The notes: a model not told the origin generated them from the letters alone. Counted from the first letter of the stretch, positions 1 to 9,134 are shown. The stretch: 64,000 bases of DNA from Bradyrhizobium sp. (GCF_030646015.1 NZ_JAUSLT010000194.1:1-64000); one strand, 5' to 3'. Numbers and translations are program-made.

Positions 1-83
1 GCACCGTGTGAGACGAGAGACCGCCACCCCACCCCGCCGCTCCTTTCAGTCGCGTCGACCCTCCCCTCCAGGGGAGGGTGAAG
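1..83. repeat. Intergenic palindromic element, family R1 (right half, truncated by window edge)
   Basis: This is the right arm of the long inverted-repeat element seen complete at 18671, 29998, 42835 and 47320. It reads CACCCCACCCCGCCGCTC, then TTTCAGTCGCGTCGACC, then a terminal CCCTCCCCTCCAGGGGAGGG. Only about half is inside the window. It ends about 80 bases before the GTG start of the first gene, so it sits in that gene's upstream region. Confidence 0.8.
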
Positions 84-165
84 GATTTCCAGTTCCCCTC
101 CCCGCCGACTCCGCTAGATTGCTCCCAAGGGTCGCAACAAGACCAGGACTTCCGGGAGGACGATC

Positions 166-1320
166 GTGCACAAGGGGCGTGTGGTTTTCGGCGCCATGGA
201 CGAGGTGATCTTCGGCACGGCGGCCGCAGAGGCCATCGTCGGGCAATTGGACCGTCTGGGTACGACGCGCGCCTTCCTGATGGTCAGCGGAACGCTGAAC
301 CGAGAGACCGACGAGATCGAGAAAATCAGGATGGCGCTGGGCCCGCGTTGCGTCGGCACGTTCGATGCGATGCCGGCGCATACGCCGCGGGCCGCCGTGA
401 TCGCGGCGTCCGAGCAGGCCCGCGCCGCCGGCGCCGACCTCATCGTCACGGTCGGCGGCGGCTCGATCACCGACGGCGCCAAGGCGGTGCAGATCTGCCT
501 CGCCAATGATATCAGGAGCGTCGAGGGCATCGACAGGGTCCGCGCCCACAAGGGCGGCACGCCTGCCATGAATCCGCCAACGGTGCGCCAAATCAGCGTG
601 CCCACCACGATTGCCGGCGGCGAGTTCAGCGCCATTGCCGGGGTCACCAACGAAGGCACCAAGGTCAAGGAGCGACTGGCTCATCCCCTGGTGATGCCGC
701 GGGCGGCGATCCTCGATCCTGCGCTGACCGTGCACACGCCGGAATGGCTGTTTCTGTCGACCGGCATCCGCGCCGTCGATCACTGCGTCGAAGGCATTTG
801 TTCGCGCGAGACGCATCCTTACGCCGACGCCCAGGCGATCAAGGGATTGTCGATGCTGGCGCAGGGCCTGCCGCGGGTGAAGGCCGACGCCGATGATCTC
901 GATGCGCGGATGGATTGCCAGATCGGCACCTGGCTTTCGATGGGGCCGCTGTCGTCGGGCGTGCCGATGGGCGCCAGCCATGGCATCGGCTATGTGCTCG
1001 GCGCGGTGTTCGACGTGCCGCACGGCTATACTTCCTGCGTGATGCTGCCGTCGGTGATGCGCTGGAACAAATCCGTCAATGCGGAGCGGCAGGCGCTGGT
1101 ATCGGCGGCGATGGGACAGCCCGGTCAGGACGCAGGCGACGTGCTGGACGGCTTCATCCGCGGCCTCGGCATGCCGCGCAGCCTGCAGGACGTCCGGATC
1201 GGCCCCGAGCATTTCGATCGCATCGCCGCGCAGGCGATGGGGACGCCGTGGGTTCCGCGCAACCCGCGCCAAATCGATTCCCCCGCGCAGTTGCGCGAAA
1301 TTCTCGTTATGGCCGCCTGA
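166..1320 (+). CDS. Iron-containing alcohol dehydrogenase / maleylacetate-reductase-like oxidoreductase
   Basis: A 384-residue protein of the group III alcohol dehydrogenase fold, expected to be a cytosolic NAD(P)-dependent dehydrogenase or reductase. The nucleotide-binding VGGGSITDGAKA lies at residues 96-107. Of the usual four metal ligands, His206 (VDHCVEG), His272 (SHGIG) and His286 (VPHG) are visible. The position normally held by Asp, four residues before the first His, is Arg202. Maleylacetate reductases also depart from Asp there, so a reductase role is possible, but the substrate cannot be read from sequence. The GTG start at 166 is preceded by GGGAGGA with 5-base spacing. An acyl-CoA synthetase follows 17 bases downstream, which suggests a two-gene operon. 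Confidence 0.85.
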   Translation: MHKGRVVFGAMDEVIFGTAAAEAIVGQLDRLGTTRAFLMVSGTLNRETDEIEKIRMALGPRCVGTFDAMPAHTPRAAVIAASEQARAAGADLIVTVGGGSITDGAKAVQICLANDIRSVEGIDRVRAHKGGTPAMNPPTVRQISVPTTIAGGEFSAIAGVTNEGTKVKERLAHPLVMPRAAILDPALTVHTPEWLFLSTGIRAVDHCVEGICSRETHPYADAQAIKGLSMLAQGLPRVKADADDLDARMDCQIGTWLSMGPLSSGVPMGASHGIGYVLGAVFDVPHGYTSCVMLPSVMRWNKSVNAERQALVSAAMGQPGQDAGDVLDGFIRGLGMPRSLQDVRIGPEHFDRIAAQAMGTPWVPRNPRQIDSPAQLREILVMAA

Positions 1321-1337
1321 GAAAAACTGGAGAAAAA

Positions 1338-2888
1338 ATGTACACCGGCAAGCATGCTCATCTGCGCCCCCTGCAGCCCGCTTTCATCATGGCAGGGTCC
1401 GGCGAGACCGTGACCTATCGCGAGCTGGAGGTGCGCAGCAACCGGCTGGCGCATCTGTTGCGCAATCTCGGCCTGAAGCGGCTCGACCACTATGCGATCT
1501 TCATGGAGAACAACAGCCGCTATCTGGAGACCTGCGGCGCCGGCGAGCGGTCCGGCCTGTACTACACCTGCGTGAACTCGTATTTGACGCCGAGCGAACT
1601 CGCCTACATCGTCGGCAACAGCGAATCCCGCGTGCTGTTTACATCCGTCGCAAAACTCGACGTCGCGCGCGAGGCGCTCAAGGACTGCCCCAGGGTCGAA
1701 CTCTGCGTCGTGGTCGACGGACCAGGCGAAAGCGCGCGTATCGTCGGTCTGCGCGACGCGACGGCTGGATTGCCCGGTACGCCGATCGCGGACGAATACG
1801 TCGGCACCGCGATGCTGTATTCGTCCGGCACCACCGGCCGCCCGAAGGGCATCCTGCGGCCGCTGCCGGAGCAGCCCGCGACCCAGCAGCTGCCGCTGTT
1901 CGATTTCCTGCACAAGCTGTGGCAGTACCGCGAAGGCATGATCTATCTGTCGCCGGCGCCGCTGTATCATTCGGCGCCGCAGGCCGCCGTCAATCTCGCG
2001 ATCAAGAGCGGCGGCACCGTCATCATCATGGAGCAGTTCGATCCCGAGCGGTACCTCGACCTGGTCGAGCAATGGGGCGTCACCCACACCCAGCTGGTGC
2101 CGACGATGTTCTCGCGCATGCTGAAGCTGCCGGAGGCAAGGCGGAAGGGTCATGACCTGTCGTCGCTCGAAATCGCTGTTCATGCCGCGGCGCCGTGCCC
2201 GGCGGCGGTGAAGGACGAGATGATCAAATGGTGGGGCCCGATCATCCACGAATATTACGGGGCCACCGAGGGCCTCGGCTTTACCGCCTGCAACAGCGAG
2301 GAATGGCTGGCCCACCGGGGCAGCGTCGGCCGCGTGCTGCTCGGCGACCTCCACATTCTCGATGAGGACATGAAGCCCTGCCCGATCGGCACGCCGGGCA
2401 CGGTCTGGTTCAAGACCGCGACGCCGTTCGAATATTTCAACGATCCGAACAAGACGAAGGAGGCGCGCTCGCCGGACGGCAGCATGAGCACGGTCGGCGA
2501 CGTCGGCTATGTCGACAAGGACAATTTTCTGTACCTGACCGACCGCGCGACCTTCATGATCATCTCCGGCGGAGTCAACATCTACCCGCAGGAATGCGAG
2601 AACCTGCTGATCACCCACCCCAAGATCGCGGACGCCGCCGTGTTCGGCGTGCCCAATGCCGATCTCGGCGAGGAGGTGAAGGCCGTGGTGCAACCGATGC
2701 CGGGAATCGCACCGGGACCGGAACTGGCCGACGAACTGATCGCTTTCTGCAGCCAGTCGCTGTCGCGCCAGAAAGTGCCGCGCTCGATCGACTTCGAGGC
2801 GGAGCTGCCGCGGCTGCCGACCGGCAAGCTCTACAAGCGGTTGCTGCGCGACCGCTACTGGGGCGACAAGACGTCCCGGATTCTGTAA
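1338..2888 (+). CDS. AMP-forming acyl-CoA synthetase (FadD-like)
   Basis: A 516-residue ANL-superfamily ligase that should activate a carboxylic acid to its CoA thioester through an acyl-adenylate. The P-loop MLYSSGTTGRPKG is at residues 159-171, YYGATEG forms the adenine-side motif, and the C-terminal LPTGKLYKRLLRDRYW carries the catalytic lysine. The open frame extends upstream into the previous gene, but the ATG at 1338 has GGAG five bases before it and gives the standard N-terminus for the family. It is probably co-transcribed with the preceding dehydrogenase, pairing an oxidoreductase with CoA activation. Substrate chain length is not evident. Confidence 0.9.
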   Translation: MYTGKHAHLRPLQPAFIMAGSGETVTYRELEVRSNRLAHLLRNLGLKRLDHYAIFMENNSRYLETCGAGERSGLYYTCVNSYLTPSELAYIVGNSESRVLFTSVAKLDVAREALKDCPRVELCVVVDGPGESARIVGLRDATAGLPGTPIADEYVGTAMLYSSGTTGRPKGILRPLPEQPATQQLPLFDFLHKLWQYREGMIYLSPAPLYHSAPQAAVNLAIKSGGTVIIMEQFDPERYLDLVEQWGVTHTQLVPTMFSRMLKLPEARRKGHDLSSLEIAVHAAAPCPAAVKDEMIKWWGPIIHEYYGATEGLGFTACNSEEWLAHRGSVGRVLLGDLHILDEDMKPCPIGTPGTVWFKTATPFEYFNDPNKTKEARSPDGSMSTVGDVGYVDKDNFLYLTDRATFMIISGGVNIYPQECENLLITHPKIADAAVFGVPNADLGEEVKAVVQPMPGIAPGPELADELIAFCSQSLSRQKVPRSIDFEAELPRLPTGKLYKRLLRDRYWGDKTSRIL

Positions 2889-2891
2889 GGC

Positions 2892-2909
2892 GACAACAGG
2901 CCTGTCGTC
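2892..2909 (+). terminator. Possible stem-loop after acyl-CoA synthetase
   Basis: GACAACAGG followed directly by CCTGTCGTC forms an imperfect inverted repeat (one mismatch) four bases past the stop codon. There is no T-tract, so intrinsic termination is uncertain; it could also be an mRNA 3'-end stabiliser. Confidence 0.3.
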
Positions 2910-3011
2910 CGCCAATGCGCGGCGAACGGATACGCCGTGGCATGGGCTGTGAATAGGCCTATACCAGCTGATCCTGTACGGATGGCCCTGGATCAACCGG
3001 AAGGGAACTGA

Positions 3012-4808
3012 GTGGCGGCACCGATCAACATCGATGTCTACAGCGATGCGCTGGTGGTGCTGGGCACCGCCGGCATCGTCATTCCCCTGGTGCGCCGCTT
3101 TGGGTTCAGCCCCGTGCTCGGCTATCTGGCGGCAGGCGCTATCCTGGGCCCGCTGGGACTGGGCTCGCTGATCAAGCAGTTTCCGTTGCTGTACTGGGTC
3201 ACCGTCGTCGACGCCAGGAACGTGGCCGGTATCGCCGAACTCGGCGTGGTCTTCCTGCTGTTCATTATCGGCATGGAGCTGTCCTTTGAGCGCTTGAAAA
3301 CCATGCGCCGGCTGGTGTTCGGACTGGGAAGCCTGCAGATCATCTTCTCCGCCGCCGTGATCGGCGCCATCGCCAGCCTGTTCGGCAACCCGCCCACGGT
3401 ATCGATCATCCTCGGCGCGTGCCTTGCTTTGTCCTCGACCGCGATCGTGATCGAGGTGCTTTCCAACCACGGCCGGCTCGCCTCGACCGCCGGCCGAACC
3501 AGTTTCGCCGTCCTGCTGGCGCAGGATCTCGCGGTGATACCGATGCTGCTGCTGGTCTCGATCATGGGCAGCCGTTCGGGCGACTCGGTCATGACCCATC
3601 TCGGCTTTGCGCTGGTCAATGCGACGCTGGCCGTTGCCGCGATCGTGATCGTCGGTCGCCTGCTGTTGCGGCCGCTGTTCCGGCTGGTCGCTTCCACCGC
3701 CTCGCACGAGTTGTTCGTGGCGGCGGCGCTGTTTGTGATCATCGGTGCCGGGGTCGCCGCGGCCACGGCCGGACTTTCGATGGCACTGGGAGCATTCATC
3801 GCGGGGCTGCTGCTTTCCGAAACCGAATTCCGCAAGGCGATCGAAACCACCATCGGTCCGTTCAAGGGACTGCTGCTGGGCGTGTTTTTCTTCACCGTCG
3901 GCATGAATATCGACGTCCGCGAATTGGCCCGCGAGCCACTGTTGCTGTTTGCTTCCGTCGTCGGGCTCATCGTCATCAAGTCCGTCCTGCTGACCGGCCT
4001 CGCCCGGATCTTTCGCCTGTCCTGGCCGGCGGCGATCGAAACCGGTCTTCTGCTCGGCCCCGGCGGCGAGTTCGCATTCGTCGGCATCGGCCTTGCAACC
4101 TCGCTTGGACTCATTGGCGCCGATGTATCGAGCTTCACCTTGACGGTGACATCGATCACCATGGCGCTGATCCCGGCGCTGTCGCTGGCCGCGCGGCGCC
4201 TGGCGCCCAGGTTCCGGGAGCCCAGGGCGCTCGATCCGGAACTCACCGTGGCGCCGGCCGGCGGCACCGGCCATGCCATCGTCGTCGGCCATGGCCGGGT
4301 CGGACAGGTCGTCTGCACCATGCTGGACCGGCACGGCTGTCCCTATCTTGCGGTCGACAATGACGCTGCCGCCGTGCCCGAACAGCGGCGAAGCGGCCGC
4401 GAGGTCTATTACGGCGACGCCACGCTGCCGGAATTCCTCAGGACTTGCGGGGTGATGGAAGCCAAGGCCGTGATCGTCACGGTTGCCGCGGCGGACGCAA
4501 TCGACGAAGTCGTGCGACAGGTGCGCGCGCTGCGAAGCGACATCGTGATCGTTTCGCGCGCCCGCGACGCCGTCCACGCGCGCCACCTCTATCGAATCGG
4601 CGTCACCGACGCCGTGCCCGAAACCATCGAGGCCAGCCTGCAATTGTCGGAAGCCGCATTGATCGGTCTGGGGCAAGGCACAGGACTGGTCATTGCCTCG
4701 ATCCACGAGCGGCGCGACGAGTTCCGCCGCGAGCTGCAGCAGGCGGCGGGGCTGACGGAGGATGAACCGTCGAATTCGGTCCGGCGGAAGACGCTCCGAC
4801 GGCCGTGA
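3012..4808 (+). CDS. CPA2-family cation/proton antiporter with RCK (TrkA-N) domain
   Basis: A 598-residue inner-membrane protein. About 12 hydrophobic segments fill residues 12-390 and form the Na+/H+ exchanger fold. A cytosolic RCK/TrkA-N nucleotide-binding domain begins near residue 420 with the Rossmann motif HAIVVGHGRVGQ, and an acidic residue (VDND) follows the second strand. This KefB/KefC/YbaL-type layout suggests potassium or sodium efflux gated by NAD(H) or a similar ligand. The start is GTG at 3012, with GGAAGGGAA just upstream. It converges with mddA, with only 17 bases between the stops. No KefF/KefG-type partner is adjacent, so glutathione gating is not indicated. Confidence 0.9.
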   Translation: MAAPINIDVYSDALVVLGTAGIVIPLVRRFGFSPVLGYLAAGAILGPLGLGSLIKQFPLLYWVTVVDARNVAGIAELGVVFLLFIIGMELSFERLKTMRRLVFGLGSLQIIFSAAVIGAIASLFGNPPTVSIILGACLALSSTAIVIEVLSNHGRLASTAGRTSFAVLLAQDLAVIPMLLLVSIMGSRSGDSVMTHLGFALVNATLAVAAIVIVGRLLLRPLFRLVASTASHELFVAAALFVIIGAGVAAATAGLSMALGAFIAGLLLSETEFRKAIETTIGPFKGLLLGVFFFTVGMNIDVRELAREPLLLFASVVGLIVIKSVLLTGLARIFRLSWPAAIETGLLLGPGGEFAFVGIGLATSLGLIGADVSSFTLTVTSITMALIPALSLAARRLAPRFREPRALDPELTVAPAGGTGHAIVVGHGRVGQVVCTMLDRHGCPYLAVDNDAAAVPEQRRSGREVYYGDATLPEFLRTCGVMEAKAVIVTVAAADAIDEVVRQVRALRSDIVIVSRARDAVHARHLYRIGVTDAVPETIEASLQLSEAALIGLGQGTGLVIASIHERRDEFRRELQQAAGLTEDEPSNSVRRKTLRRP

Positions 4809-4825
4809 TGCAGGCGGGCGCGCCC

Positions 4826-5605
4826 TTAAGACCTGCGCCCGACACCGGCGACACGTCCGTCCGATGCCTCGCCTGGCGCGGATTTGCGCCAGGGCAGCAG
4901 CATCGATACCCGGTCCCTGTAGCGGCGATAGTCATCGCCGAACAGATCGACCAGATCGCGCTCTTCCAGCCAGATTCCGACGAAGATGTAGGCGGTGGTC
5001 ACCGCCGCGAACAGCAGGTGACCGGCGGTCATGGTGGGCGCCGCCCAGAACGCGATGATGAAACCGAGATAGATCGGGTGCCGCACGAAGTTGTAATACA
5101 GCGGCGTGCGGAAGCGCGGCGCCGGCATCTCGCGGCCAGCCAGGTTGTTGGCGACCTGGTGCAGCCCGAACAGCTCGAAATGATTGATCAGGAACGTGCT
5201 GGTCAGCACGATCAGCCAGCCGATCAACGACAGACCGGCGATCGCCATCGCGGCCCGCGGATCGGCGACCTGCCACAGCACTGCCGGGATCGGCCGCCAC
5301 TGCCAGAACAGCAGCACCAGGGCCAGGCTGGCGAGCAGCACATAGGTGCTGCGCTCGACCGGCTTCGGCACGAACTGCGTCCACCACGTCTTGAACTGCT
5401 TGCGGGCCATGACGCTGTGCTGGATCGCGAACAGCGACATCAGCAGGAGGTTCACGATCAGCCCTTCCGCAATTCCTCCCGCCGTTCCGCTGTCGATGGT
5501 CTTCGGCACCGCCAGGCCCGAGACGAAGCCGATGGCATAGAGAAACGTAACGAAAAATACGGTATAGGATACCACACCGTAGAGAAATATGATCAATCGG
5601 CCCAT
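4826..5605 (-). CDS. mddA: Probable methanethiol S-methyltransferase (ICMT/NnrU-like membrane methyltransferase)
   Basis: A 259-residue integral membrane protein with five or six hydrophobic segments. The C-terminal isoprenylcysteine-methyltransferase signature shows RHPIYLG and then WLEERDLVDLFGDDYRRY, the SAM-binding part of the fold. Length, the MGRLIIFLYG N-terminus and overall pattern resemble MddA, which methylates methanethiol with SAM to give dimethyl sulfide and was characterised in Bradyrhizobium. The ATG at 5605 was chosen because AAGGAGGAG lies just upstream; the longer open frame adds a basic, non-conserved leader. If the assignment is right, the gene handles methyl-sulfur excess. 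A generic ICMT-family methyltransferase remains the alternative. Confidence 0.72.
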   Translation of the reverse strand: MGRLIIFLYGVVSYTVFFVTFLYAIGFVSGLAVPKTIDSGTAGGIAEGLIVNLLLMSLFAIQHSVMARKQFKTWWTQFVPKPVERSTYVLLASLALVLLFWQWRPIPAVLWQVADPRAAMAIAGLSLIGWLIVLTSTFLINHFELFGLHQVANNLAGREMPAPRFRTPLYYNFVRHPIYLGFIIAFWAAPTMTAGHLLFAAVTTAYIFVGIWLEERDLVDLFGDDYRRYRDRVSMLLPWRKSAPGEASDGRVAGVGRRS

Positions 5606-5663
5606 CTGCTCCTCCTTGCTGTGAACGTGACGCGCAAGCCGCGTGTCGTCGTGGATGGAATTC

Positions 5664-6608
5664 TCATGTGCGAGGGCGCCGCTCGACGAAGACGATGCCG
5701 GACAGCACCAGCGCGGCGCCCGCCGCCTGCGTCCATGTCGGCGCTTCGCCAAGCAGCAGGAACGCCAGAGCCGCGCCGAACACCGGCATCAGGTTGACGA
5801 ACTGCCCGGCCCGGACCGGCCCCAGCTCCGACACCCCGCGAGACCACAGCAGGAATGCGATCGCCGAAGCGAACAGCGCGATGTAACCGATGCTCAGGAG
5901 CACGCCGACCGAGCCGAGCGCCGCCAACGGTTCCGCCGGGCCGAACAACAGCGCCGGCAGCATCATCGGCAGTGCCGCGGCCACGCTGGCGGCCAGTGTG
6001 ACCGCCGGCGGAAGATCCGCTGGACGGCGGCGCAGCATCAGCGAATAGGCCGCCCAGATTGCGACCGCCGCCAGCATCCACAAATCCCCGGCGCTGAAAC
6101 CCTGGGAAAGGATGCCGGCTGGATCTCCGCTCGTGATCAGGACACAGGCGCCGGCAACCGAGATCAGCGCGCCGCCGATCTGCCTGCCGGATGGCCGCTC
6201 CGATCCCAGCCATGCGGATCCCAGCAGCGTCGCGACCGGGGAGAGCGACAGAATCAGCAGGGCGCTGGTGACGGTGGTGCTTTGCAGCGCAAGATAAATC
6301 AGGATGTGGAATGCCGCGATCCCGGTGGCGCCAAGCGCAGAGATCAGCCGCCATTCGCGGCGCAGCGCCGGCCAGGCGGCGAGTGTGCCTTGCCAGACGA
6401 ACGGCGCGATGATGGCGAGGGCGAGCAGCCAGCGCAGGAAGTTGAGTGTCACCGGATCGACCGCGCCGCGAAGCGCCCGGCCGGCGACGAAATTGCCGGA
6501 CCAGAACAGCGCCGCCAGGGCCAGCGCCAACGCCGGAGAGCGAAGCACCGCGCGCGCCTTCGCTAGCTTCATTTCAGATGATGTCAGGGCTGCCGTCGCG
6601 ACTGTCAT
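5664..6608 (-). CDS. EamA/DMT-superfamily transporter (RhaT/YdcZ-like permease)
   Basis: A 314-residue hydrophobic protein with about ten transmembrane segments in two tandem EamA repeats. The N-terminal repeat carries ALFWSGNFVAGRAL and the C-terminal one contains the usual AALWAAYS-like segment as AVAIWAAYSLMLRR. It is likely an inner-membrane exporter of metabolites or amino acids; no substrate is indicated. An ATG at 6608 has GGTGAG about five bases upstream and is preferred over a GTG at 6617. The gene lies upstream of mddA on the same strand with a 58-base gap, so the two may be co-transcribed. Confidence 0.87.
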   Translation of the reverse strand: MTVATAALTSSEMKLAKARAVLRSPALALALAALFWSGNFVAGRALRGAVDPVTLNFLRWLLALAIIAPFVWQGTLAAWPALRREWRLISALGATGIAAFHILIYLALQSTTVTSALLILSLSPVATLLGSAWLGSERPSGRQIGGALISVAGACVLITSGDPAGILSQGFSAGDLWMLAAVAIWAAYSLMLRRRPADLPPAVTLAASVAAALPMMLPALLFGPAEPLAALGSVGVLLSIGYIALFASAIAFLLWSRGVSELGPVRAGQFVNLMPVFGAALAFLLLGEAPTWTQAAGAALVLSGIVFVERRPRT

Positions 6609-6727
6609 GCTTCTCACCGCCTTTGCGCGTGGAAGCGTGACCCGCTAACAGCCGGCCGTCATGAGGCCGGCGTCCCATACTCGCCGGCAAAGCGCTCGAA
6701 ATGACGCGGACGTCTGGGCTGGCTGTC

Positions 6728-7837
6728 CTATGACGCCTCGCCGATGCCGGCGTCCCGGGCCAGCACGATGGCCTGGGACCGCGTACCGACCCCGAGCTTG
6801 GAAAAAATGCTGGAAACCTGATTGCGCACCGTCTTCTCGCTCTTGCTCAACGCCGCGGCAATGGCCGCGTTGTCGAGGCCTCGCGCGATCAGGGTCAGGA
6901 CGGCGTGCTCGCTCGCGGTCAAGCCGGCCTGCCGCAGCGCCCGTGACGAACCGCCGGCGTCGCCGAGGAAGGAGCGGAGTTCGCCGAGAAACAGCGGCCA
7001 TGCGGGTTCGCCCGGGAGCAATACGTGGTTGCGACCTTCCAGCGGAACGAAGCGGGCCGAGGGGATCAGGGCCGCCAGCTGCCGGCCCTGTTCGAACGGC
7101 ACCCGGGCGTCGTTGCGCGAATGCATCACCAGGGTCGGGACACGCAGGCTGGCCGCCTCCGCGGTGACGTCGAGCTGATAGAGCTGCTCGACGATGGCCA
7201 CAGCGTTGTCGGGCGACGCCGAGAGCCGCTCCAGATCGTTGAACCACTGGTGCTGCTCGCGGGTGCCGTCCGGAATGAACTGCGAGGTGAAAACCTGCCG
7301 GAACGCCGGATTGTCGCGGCCCCAGCCGAGCCGGATCAGCTTGACCAGCGTTTCGGCCTCCTCGCGCTCCTGCTCGGTGATATTCCGGCGCAGCACGCCC
7401 TTGCCATAGGCGCCGAACAGGATCAGGTGCGACACCCGGTCGGGATGACGCGCGGCATAGGCAATGGCGAGCGCACCGCCCTGCGACATTCCGAACAGCG
7501 GGAATTTCTTCAGGCCTTGCGCCTCGACGACGGCCTCGAGGTCCTCCATCCACGCCTCGAAGGAGGTGGAGGGCGGCGAGCGATCGGACAATCCGCAGCC
7601 GCGCTGGTCATAGCGGATATAGGTGTGGTCGCGCGACAGTTCCTCGAGCCAGTGCGCCCAGACCGGGCTGCGCGCATCATGCTCGACATGGCTGAGCCAG
7701 TGCGCGGTCCGCAGCAATGGCGGCCCGCGACCGATCGAGGCCATCGCGATCTGGGCGCCGTCGCGGGACTTGCAGAAGCGAATCTGTTGGCCAGACCTCG
7801 GCATGGAACCCCTGACGCCAGGCTGCGTGGAGTCCAT
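6728..7837 (-). CDS. Alpha/beta-hydrolase fused to a LuxR-type DNA-binding domain
   Basis: A 369-residue fusion. Residues ~15-285 are an alpha/beta hydrolase with RYDQRGCGLSD, the nucleophile elbow GMSQGG, an acid residue in HSRNDARVP and a late histidine in GRNHVLL, so a complete Ser-Asp-His triad appears present. Residues ~305-365 form a LuxR/GerE helix-turn-helix (LTASEHAVLTLIARGLDNAA, then KTVRNQVSSIFSKLGV). The simplest reading is a transcription factor whose hydrolase domain binds, and perhaps hydrolyses, a small ligand. The start at 7837 is preceded by AAGGAGG with ten-base spacing. No partner kinase is adjacent; a divergent promoter or local target is not evident. Confidence 0.88.
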   Translation of the reverse strand: MDSTQPGVRGSMPRSGQQIRFCKSRDGAQIAMASIGRGPPLLRTAHWLSHVEHDARSPVWAHWLEELSRDHTYIRYDQRGCGLSDRSPPSTSFEAWMEDLEAVVEAQGLKKFPLFGMSQGGALAIAYAARHPDRVSHLILFGAYGKGVLRRNITEQEREEAETLVKLIRLGWGRDNPAFRQVFTSQFIPDGTREQHQWFNDLERLSASPDNAVAIVEQLYQLDVTAEAASLRVPTLVMHSRNDARVPFEQGRQLAALIPSARFVPLEGRNHVLLPGEPAWPLFLGELRSFLGDAGGSSRALRQAGLTASEHAVLTLIARGLDNAAIAAALSKSEKTVRNQVSSIFSKLGVGTRSQAIVLARDAGIGEAS

Positions 7838-7896
7838 CCTATCCCGGCCTCCTTTTGAATTCGACCGCTACGATGCGTCTCGAATCCAGCGGATCG

Positions 7897-9087
7897 TCAC
7901 GCCGCCGCGATCAGAGAGCCAAGCGGCACGTCCAGCGCGTAGACAAACCCTGTGGGAGCGTAGGAAAGCTGCACCTGGCCGTTCAATTGCTGGCCGAGCG
8001 ACTCCATCATCCTTGTGCCGAAGCTGCGGCGTTCCGGCGGCTGGACCGGCGGGCCGGCCTTTTCGGTCCAGGTCAGGCGGAGCCGCTGCTTGTCGTCGTC
8101 GATGGTCCAGGCGATTTCGACGCGGCCGCTCGGGATCGAGAGCGCGCCGAATTTCGTGGTGTTGGTGCAGAGCTCGTTGAACGTCATCGCCAGCGCAATG
8201 ACGGCGCCCGAGGTGATCCGGATATCCGGCCCGTTGAAATGAAAGCGCCGGGCGCCCTGGCTTTCGAACGGCTCGGTCGCGCCGCTGAACGTATGGGTGA
8301 GGCTGGCATTGGACCAGCTGATCTGCATCAGCAGATCATGAGCGCGGCCAAGCGCCAGCAGCCGACCCTCCATCGCCTGCTGTCCGTGTTCGATGGTGGG
8401 TGCGGCGCGAAAACTCTGCGATGCGATGGCGCTGACGGTGGCGAGCGTGTTCTTGATGCGATGATGAAGTTCACCCAGGATCAGCTTCTGCAGCTTGTCG
8501 GCGGCCTCGCGCTCCTTGGCGTCGATGCCGGCCTGCGCCAGCAGCATCTTGGCATCGATGCCGGCCTGTTCGAGCAACACCCGAAGGCTGTCGTTCTCCG
8601 CCGACAACACGGCCTCATGCGCCGAGCGGGGCGGCAGTTCGGTCGGCGTCGCGGCGTGAGAAGCCGCAACCACTGCCGGAATGACTGCGCTCGGAACAAT
8701 CTTCAGTGCGCCGACCCCCACCATGGTCTGCAGTTCGGTGATCATTTGGTGCATGCCCAGCGGCTTGCCGAAGAAGCGGCTGTCGACCGGCCGTTCCGCG
8801 TCGGACGGTTTCACCTGGCCGGAAACCAGGATGATCTTGATGCCGGGCCAGCGGTTGTGCACCGTGTGGGCGAGCTTGAGGCCATCCATGCTGCCGGGCA
8901 TTTGAATGTCGGTAAACAGCAGCGAAATGTCCGAGCGCGACTCCAGGATCGCCATCGCCTCGTCGGCGTTGACGGCCTCGACCGAGTGAAAACCGGCATC
9001 CTCCACGATATCGACCGCACGCATCCGCAGCATCATTTCGTCCTCGACGATGAGGACGTTCGGCACTTCTGTAGGATCCACTGACAT
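7897..9087 (-). CDS. Receiver-HWE histidine kinase (inverted hybrid)
   Basis: A 396-residue cytosolic protein. An N-terminal receiver domain spans residues 8-125, with phospho-acceptor Asp60 (LLFTDIQMPG) and Lys108 (FFGKPL). A short coiled linker contains two near-identical QAGIDAK repeats at 174-191. An HWE-family kinase core follows with ELHHRIKN (His208/209), the N-box FNELCTN and the WTE of the W-x-E motif. This order suggests the kinase is controlled by phosphorylation of its own receiver. ATG 9087 was selected at the start of the receiver fold; the longer frame adds an unconserved basic leader. A possible sigma-EcfG promoter lies upstream. Confidence 0.9.
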   Translation of the reverse strand: MSVDPTEVPNVLIVEDEMMLRMRAVDIVEDAGFHSVEAVNADEAMAILESRSDISLLFTDIQMPGSMDGLKLAHTVHNRWPGIKIILVSGQVKPSDAERPVDSRFFGKPLGMHQMITELQTMVGVGALKIVPSAVIPAVVAASHAATPTELPPRSAHEAVLSAENDSLRVLLEQAGIDAKMLLAQAGIDAKEREAADKLQKLILGELHHRIKNTLATVSAIASQSFRAAPTIEHGQQAMEGRLLALGRAHDLLMQISWSNASLTHTFSGATEPFESQGARRFHFNGPDIRITSGAVIALAMTFNELCTNTTKFGALSIPSGRVEIAWTIDDDKQRLRLTWTEKAGPPVQPPERRSFGTRMMESLGQQLNGQVQLSYAPTGFVYALDVPLGSLIAAA

Positions 9088-9134
9088 GGAGAGCTTTGCT
9101 CGTGCTTGGAGGGAGTCGATCGTCGACCTAGGGT

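Noticed and set aside
1125..4706. A 1193-codon open frame on the minus strand
   Set aside because: It runs opposite three well-supported genes (dehydrogenase end, acyl-CoA synthetase, antiporter). Its product is low-complexity Arg/His/Asp/Gln-rich, typical of the antisense frame of GC-rich genes.
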